In this document: piece by piece, positions 60,251-64,000 of the stretch | Layout: the number at the start of each line of letters is the position of its first letter | Numbering within the stretch: position 1 is the first letter of the stretch | Source of the DNA: Desulfobaculum xiamenense | Lineage (GTDB): Bacteria; Desulfobacterota; Desulfovibrionia; Desulfovibrionales; Desulfovibrionaceae | DNA: 64,000 nucleotides | Reading direction: 5' to 3' | Assembly (NCBI RefSeq): GCF_011927665.1 | Contig: NZ_JAATJA010000004.1 | Coordinates: 1-64,000, forward strand | The notes under the pieces: model-generated | The model's database searches: none | What the model was told of the DNA's origin: nothing | What the model saw: only the letters and a program-made list of their open reading frames with translations | Program-made: the position numbers and the translations under genes

Positions 60251-61041
60251 CCTCGGAGCACCCCCACGAAGTACACGCCGAAGGTGTCGCGGTCCGCAGC
60301 GCGTCCGGTCATCCACTCTCCGCTTTCGGCCAGCGCGAGGCCCGCTTCCTCCATGAATCCTTCCACCTCGGGCGAGAACAGATAGCGCATGCGGTGCGTC
60401 TCGCGGATGGTGCGCGGCGGCTCGTCCTCGCGGTCCACGGTCAGCTCGAAATGCACAGACACCGCGTTGGCGCGCACGTCCAGTTCCGGCCGCGTCATGC
60501 GTTCGAGGCGGATTCCATCCGCCTGCGCCGTGCGCCGCGCTTCGCGCGGGGGCTCTGCCAGCACGCAGGGACCATACCAGCAGTCGAACACGAAGACGCC
60601 ACCCGGACGCAAATGGCGGGCGGCCGCGCCGAAGGCTGCGCGCAGGTCTGCGTTGGTCGTCATGTAGCTCATGACGTGGAACAGCGAGACCACGGCGTCG
60701 AAGCGGTGTCCGAGGTCAAGGTCGAGGATGTCGCCCTCGCGCAGGTCGATGCGTGCGGCGGTGGCCGCGTCGAGGGTCGCCCTGCGGGCGCGTGCGGCGT
60801 CGAGCATTGCGGGGCTACGCTCCACCCCGCATACCGAAAATCCCGCCCGAGCCAGATGCTCCGCATGCCGTCCGCTGCCGCAGCCGAGCTCCAGTACCTC
60901 GCGCGCGTTCGGGCAGTGGGCGGTGACGAGGCGCGCGGCAAAGGCCGCTTCCTCTGCGTATGGCTTGTCGTCGTATAACAAATCGTAATACTTCGCGTAA
61001 TCATCGAAGACGTCGTGAGTCGTCCTGTTCTCGTCATGCAT
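60247..61041 (-). CDS. Class I SAM-dependent methyltransferase
   Basis: 264 residues beginning MHDENRTTHDVFDDYAKYYDLLY; that DDYAKYYDLLY start is typical of small N/C-methyltransferases of the Methyltransf_25 group. Motif I is VLELGCGSGRHAEHLA, with acidic VERSPAMLDAA and FDAVVSLFHVMSYM. It overlaps the DegT aminotransferase gene by 8 bases. Methylation of an amino sugar made by that enzyme is a reasonable guess. Confidence 0.87.
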   Translation of the reverse strand: MHDENRTTHDVFDDYAKYYDLLYDDKPYAEEAAFAARLVTAHCPNAREVLELGCGSGRHAEHLARAGFSVCGVERSPAMLDAARARRATLDAATAARIDLREGDILDLDLGHRFDAVVSLFHVMSYMTTNADLRAAFGAAARHLRPGGVFVFDCWYGPCVLAEPPREARRTAQADGIRLERMTRPELDVRANAVSVHFELTVDREDEPPRTIRETHRMRYLFSPEVEGFMEEAGLALAESGEWMTGRAADRDTFGVYFVGVLRG

Positions 61042-62158
61042 GGACCAGCACCTCCCGCAGTGCGGCGGCCACGCGTTCCTGCTGCTCCTCGGTGAGGCCG
61101 AGGCCGCTTGGGATGTAGAAGCCCCGGCGGGCGATGCGTTCGGACACGGGGCAGTGCGTGTCGGCGAATAGGCCCATGCGCCGGAACACCGGCTGCTCGT
61201 GCATGGGCCAGAAGAACGGGCGCGTGCCGATGCCGCGCTCCGCGAGGCGGCGCATGGCCTGCACCGCGTCGAGGGGGACCTCGTCGGCGAGGACCACGCC
61301 GTAGACCCAGTATGCGTTGTCGGCGAAGGGCGTGGATGGGAGCGGACGTTCGAGGCCCGGGATGTCGGCCAAGAGGGCGTCGTAGCGTCGGCCCATGGTG
61401 CGCTTGCGTTCCACGAAGGTGTCGAGCAGGTCCAGCTGCGCCACTCCGATGGCCGCCTGCACGTTGGACATGCGCCAGTTCCAGCCCAGTTCGTCGTGCA
61501 CGAAGCGCCGCTGCGGCTCGAAGCACAGATTGCGCATGGAGCGAAGGCGCATGGCCAGCGCCTCGTCGTCGGTGAGGACCATGCCACCCTCGCCGGTGGT
61601 GATGAGCTTGTTGGGGTAGAAGCTGAACACGCTCATGGTTCCGAAGCCCCCGCAGGGGTGGCTGTCGCACTGTTGGCCGTGGGCCTCGGCGGCGTCCTCC
61701 ACCATGGCGAGACCGTATTCTGCCGTGAGGACGTCGAGGCGCGTCATGTCTACGGTCAGCCCATAGATGTGCACGGGCATCACGGCGCGGGTGCGGGGGG
61801 TCACGGCCTGTCGGACGAGGTCCACGTCCATGCACCAGGTGCGCGGGTCGCAGTCCACGGCTACGGGGGTGGCCCCGCTGCGGATGACGGCGGCCGCGCA
61901 GGAGATGATGGTGAAGGAGGGGATGATGACCTCGTCGCCGGGGTGCAGGTTCAGCGCGCCCACGGCGGCCTGAAGGGCGCACGAGCCGCTGGACATGGCC
62001 ACGCCGTGCGCGCGTCCCGTGCGCTTGGCCATGCCGCGCTCAAGGGCCTCGACGAACGGCCCCTCGGAGGAAATCCAGCCCGTTTCGATGCATTGGGCCA
62101 GAAGCTCGCGCTCGCGCCCCTCGAAGACAGGGGTGCTGACGGGAATGAAGTCGTCCAT
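61034..62158 (-). CDS. DegT/DnrJ/EryC1/StrS aminotransferase (sugar aminotransferase)
   Basis: 374 residues. PLP-binding lysine in FSFYPNKLITTGEGG; MVEDAAEAHGQ carries the Asp for the pyridine nitrogen; GWNWRMSNVQAAIGVAQL is typical of perosamine-synthase-like members. It transfers an amino group from glutamate to a 4-keto sugar nucleotide. It follows the cupin gene by 11 bases. Confidence 0.92.
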   Translation of the reverse strand: MDDFIPVSTPVFEGRERELLAQCIETGWISSEGPFVEALERGMAKRTGRAHGVAMSSGSCALQAAVGALNLHPGDEVIIPSFTIISCAAAVIRSGATPVAVDCDPRTWCMDVDLVRQAVTPRTRAVMPVHIYGLTVDMTRLDVLTAEYGLAMVEDAAEAHGQQCDSHPCGGFGTMSVFSFYPNKLITTGEGGMVLTDDEALAMRLRSMRNLCFEPQRRFVHDELGWNWRMSNVQAAIGVAQLDLLDTFVERKRTMGRRYDALLADIPGLERPLPSTPFADNAYWVYGVVLADEVPLDAVQAMRRLAERGIGTRPFFWPMHEQPVFRRMGLFADTHCPVSERIARRGFYIPSGLGLTEEQQERVAAALREVLVHA

Positions 62159-62169
62159 GCCGCCTCCGT

Positions 62170-62616
62170 TCAGGAACAGGGGTCGGGATCGCGAAGGATC
62201 GCCTCGTTTGGCGCTATGCCCGCGTAGCGCGTCTTGTCTTCCTCGCCGGCGTAGGGACCCTGCTTCACCTCGATGAGCACGGTCTCTTCGAGCATGTGGA
62301 AGCCGTGTCCGCCCTCGGCCAGCAGGATCACGTCTCCCGTGGCGAGGATGCGGCTTTCCCGGTAGACGCGCTCGTCGTCGTAGAAGTCCACCCGCATGCG
62401 CCCGCGCTTCACAAACAGCACTTCCTGCGTGAGGTGGACCTCGCGCGGGACGGGGTTGTGCACGTGTGGTTCGATGACGTGCCCGGCCGGGCGGCGCATG
62501 GCGGCCAACTGCTGGGAGAAGCTGTCCGGCGTGAAGAATTCGATACCCTCGGCCTCGTGCCCGGCGCGGACGATGATGGCCAGTATCCGGTTGGCGTGCA
62601 TGACGCGTTCGACCAT
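62170..62616 (-). CDS. Cupin-domain protein
   Basis: 148 residues. A single cupin fold: HVIEPHVHNPVPREVHLTQEVLFVKRGRMRVDFYDDE with metal-type His residues, and a second motif GDVILLAEGGHGFHML. The FxxE-H pattern resembles WbuC-type cupins found in O-antigen loci. It could be a sugar isomerase or a binding protein. It is the first gene of the glycan operon; GGGAGG precedes the ATG. Confidence 0.85.
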   Translation of the reverse strand: MVERVMHANRILAIIVRAGHEAEGIEFFTPDSFSQQLAAMRRPAGHVIEPHVHNPVPREVHLTQEVLFVKRGRMRVDFYDDERVYRESRILATGDVILLAEGGHGFHMLEETVLIEVKQGPYAGEEDKTRYAGIAPNEAILRDPDPCS

Positions 62617-62962
62617 TGGGGCCTCCCGGCTTCGGGCTTTAGATTTTTATGGGTAGAAAAATAAAATGCTCCATTCCACCAAAAATACGCGAATCGGGGG
62701 GAAGCGCAAGCATGGCGGCGCATTGCGCGACGCATGTCATGCGGTGGTGGCGACTGTGGCGATGCGGTGACGGCACGCTGTATGGCGTGTTTGGCGCTCT
62801 GGCCCGCGCCGTGTGGATGCCGTGCTCCGGGTGGCGCGGTGGGAATGCATCGAGCAAGGCGTGCATCATCGCGGATTCCTTGTACCGTTTCGTGCACTGC
62901 GATACGATGGCGGCAAACCGTGATCGACGCCCGGCACGGCGTCGTAGGACAAGGGAGGCAGG
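62617..62962. promoter_or_regulatory. Divergent intergenic region upstream of the glycan operon
   Basis: 346 bases with no gene. The first 60 bases (62640-62690) are AT-rich (TTTTTATGGG, AAAAATAAAATG) and should hold the promoter of the minus-strand operon. The rest is GC-rich and without recognisable structure. Confidence 0.45.
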
Positions 62963-63754
62963 ATGACCAAGATTCTGAATTATCTGACGGATGATCTGAT
63001 GCAGGAGGCCATGGTCGAGGCGGCGGCGACTTTCTTTGGCACCCGGCGGCAGATCGAGGTGGAGAAGGAGGCCTTCGCGCAGAAGCTGGAGGAGCTGCGC
63101 GGCGTGCACGAGCGCGTGTTGGAGCGGGCGTCCGTGTTCAACGAATTGCTCATGGCGCCGGAGTACGTGGGGGCGTTCTATGCGGCCATTGGCGTGGAGA
63201 ATCCGGGGCGGCTCTTGCGTCCTGAACGCACGATGCCCGAGAAGTTCCTCGAACGCTGGATCAAGCGCCCGCTGACGCTCACCCGCCACGGCGCCTACGA
63301 GAAGATCGTGCACCTCGTCTACGCGGGATTGCAGGACCGTATCGACGAGTTTCACAACGGTCGGTTCTACGACGATCCCAAGGGCACCGGACGCAAGCTC
63401 GTCAAGGCTTACATGCTCCAGATGCGCAACTGGGTGGAGCGGCTCAACACAAAGATTACGCGCCTCAACACCGAGGCCCCGCCCTCGGAGACGCGTCGGT
63501 TCATCAAGAGCCTCGATCCGGATATGCTACGCAAGGAGTTCGTCATGGACGCCCCGCTGGACGGCCTGACCATGGACATGGACAAGACCATGGAGGTGGA
63601 GTGCGTGGATGCCTCGGTGCTCGACGGATTGGCCCTGCCCGTGCTGCCGCGTCCCCATGAGGTTCGGCAGGTGATCCGCGAGCAGTCGCGGGTGATCTTC
63701 GACGCGCACGAGGACCGCATTCGGGAGATGCTTGACGGCTGGGCCACGTGGTGA
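62963..63754 (+). CDS. Hypothetical protein (263 aa)
   Basis: I do not recognise the family. It is soluble, helical and rich in charged residues: EAAATFFGTRRQIEVEKEAFAQKLEEL near the start looks like a coiled coil, and VKAYMLQMRNWVERLNTKITRLNTEAPPSET in the middle is also helical. FVMDAPLDGLTMDMDKTMEVE separates it from a C-terminal helix. GGGAGGCAGG precedes the ATG. No operon partner within the window. Confidence 0.7.
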   Translation: MTKILNYLTDDLMQEAMVEAAATFFGTRRQIEVEKEAFAQKLEELRGVHERVLERASVFNELLMAPEYVGAFYAAIGVENPGRLLRPERTMPEKFLERWIKRPLTLTRHGAYEKIVHLVYAGLQDRIDEFHNGRFYDDPKGTGRKLVKAYMLQMRNWVERLNTKITRLNTEAPPSETRRFIKSLDPDMLRKEFVMDAPLDGLTMDMDKTMEVECVDASVLDGLALPVLPRPHEVRQVIREQSRVIFDAHEDRIREMLDGWATW

Positions 63755-64000
63755 TGGTGGCACGCATGGATTCGTGATGGTCCACAGATGACGTTTGATG
63801 GTGTCTGCATGCATGGCGCGGCATGGAACGTGCAGAATTGCGTGCATGGCAGGCATTACGGGCGTTGCCCAAGTGTTTTAGCTGCGAAAGAGTCTGGCTG
63901 CGTTGTGAAAAACATGCGCTTTTGTGTAGAGTTGCATGAAGACCGTCGGCGTCGCGTGATGGTCCGTCGCGGCGTCGGGGAATCGACATCGGGCCGTTGG
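63755..64000. other. Intergenic end of the window
   Basis: No gene or strong hairpin seen after the hypothetical gene. The words TGATGG and GCATG recur several times (63755-63850), but without a regular period. Confidence 0.4.

Noticed and set aside
1-64000. CRISPR arrays, prophage or plasmid replication genes
   Set aside because: No regularly spaced short repeats, cas genes, integrases, capsid or replication genes were seen anywhere in the window.

Overview
The window looks like chromosomal DNA of a GC-rich, anaerobic, Gram-negative delta-proteobacterium of the Desulfovibrio type. This is inferred from gene content: a glycyl radical enzyme with its activase, a selenocysteine-encoding gene, sigma-54 regulators, a 2-hydroxyacyl-CoA-dehydratase-type activase, an autotransporter and an outer-membrane barrel, and a stand-alone AICAR transformylase. 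No species can be named from the sequence.

Layout. 1-1031: the end of an rRNA region (one 5'-truncated and one complete 5S gene) and a broken IS3-family orfA. 1032-9744: housekeeping and surface genes (GapN-like aldehyde dehydrogenase, autotransporter, NYN-domain protein, chemotaxis receptor, EamA exporter). 9850-19648: a coherent accessory block with an APC permease, a DUF4125 protein, a TauE/SafE exporter, a sigma-54 activator, a glycyl radical enzyme (GRE), its activating enzyme, and two 97-residue HesB/IscA-like proteins. The first HesB-like gene has an in-frame TGA followed by a bacterial SECIS-like hairpin, so it should encode a selenoprotein; its neighbour has Cys at the same position. 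Sigma-54-type promoters precede the GRE and the DUF4125-TauE pair, and a weaker one precedes the permease, so the block is probably one regulon. The GRE keeps its thiyl Cys and radical Gly but has Ser where the dehydratase/lyase/decarboxylase classes have Glu, so its reaction is open. This block is the best candidate for an undescribed system.

19811-28060: a methyltransferase with a strong Fur-like box, a duplicated GyrI-like/AraC pair, a MerR-like regulator and a very large double-ASKHA acyl-CoA dehydratase activase. 28123-33550: a three-gene aminotransferase/histidine kinase/response regulator operon and sfsA, flanked by two inverted copies of a three-hairpin repeat with compensatory base changes. 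33624-43226: RNB ribonuclease, AICAR transformylase, MltF-like transglycosylase, purA, glf and serS. 43345-46329: tRNA-Lys, then two identical tRNA-Glu(CTC) genes bracketing a 2.75-kb segment with a cytidylate-kinase-like gene and an outer-membrane protein. 46556-52143: ZIP transporter, Tex, Mut7-C protein, CAAX-type M48 protease and a small hypothetical.

52211-62616: a tightly coupled ten-gene operon on the minus strand (cupin, DegT aminotransferase, methyltransferases, glycosyltransferases, asnB) that probably builds or decorates a surface polysaccharide or glycan. A hypothetical gene closes the window. All functions are read from protein motifs and context; no database search was run.
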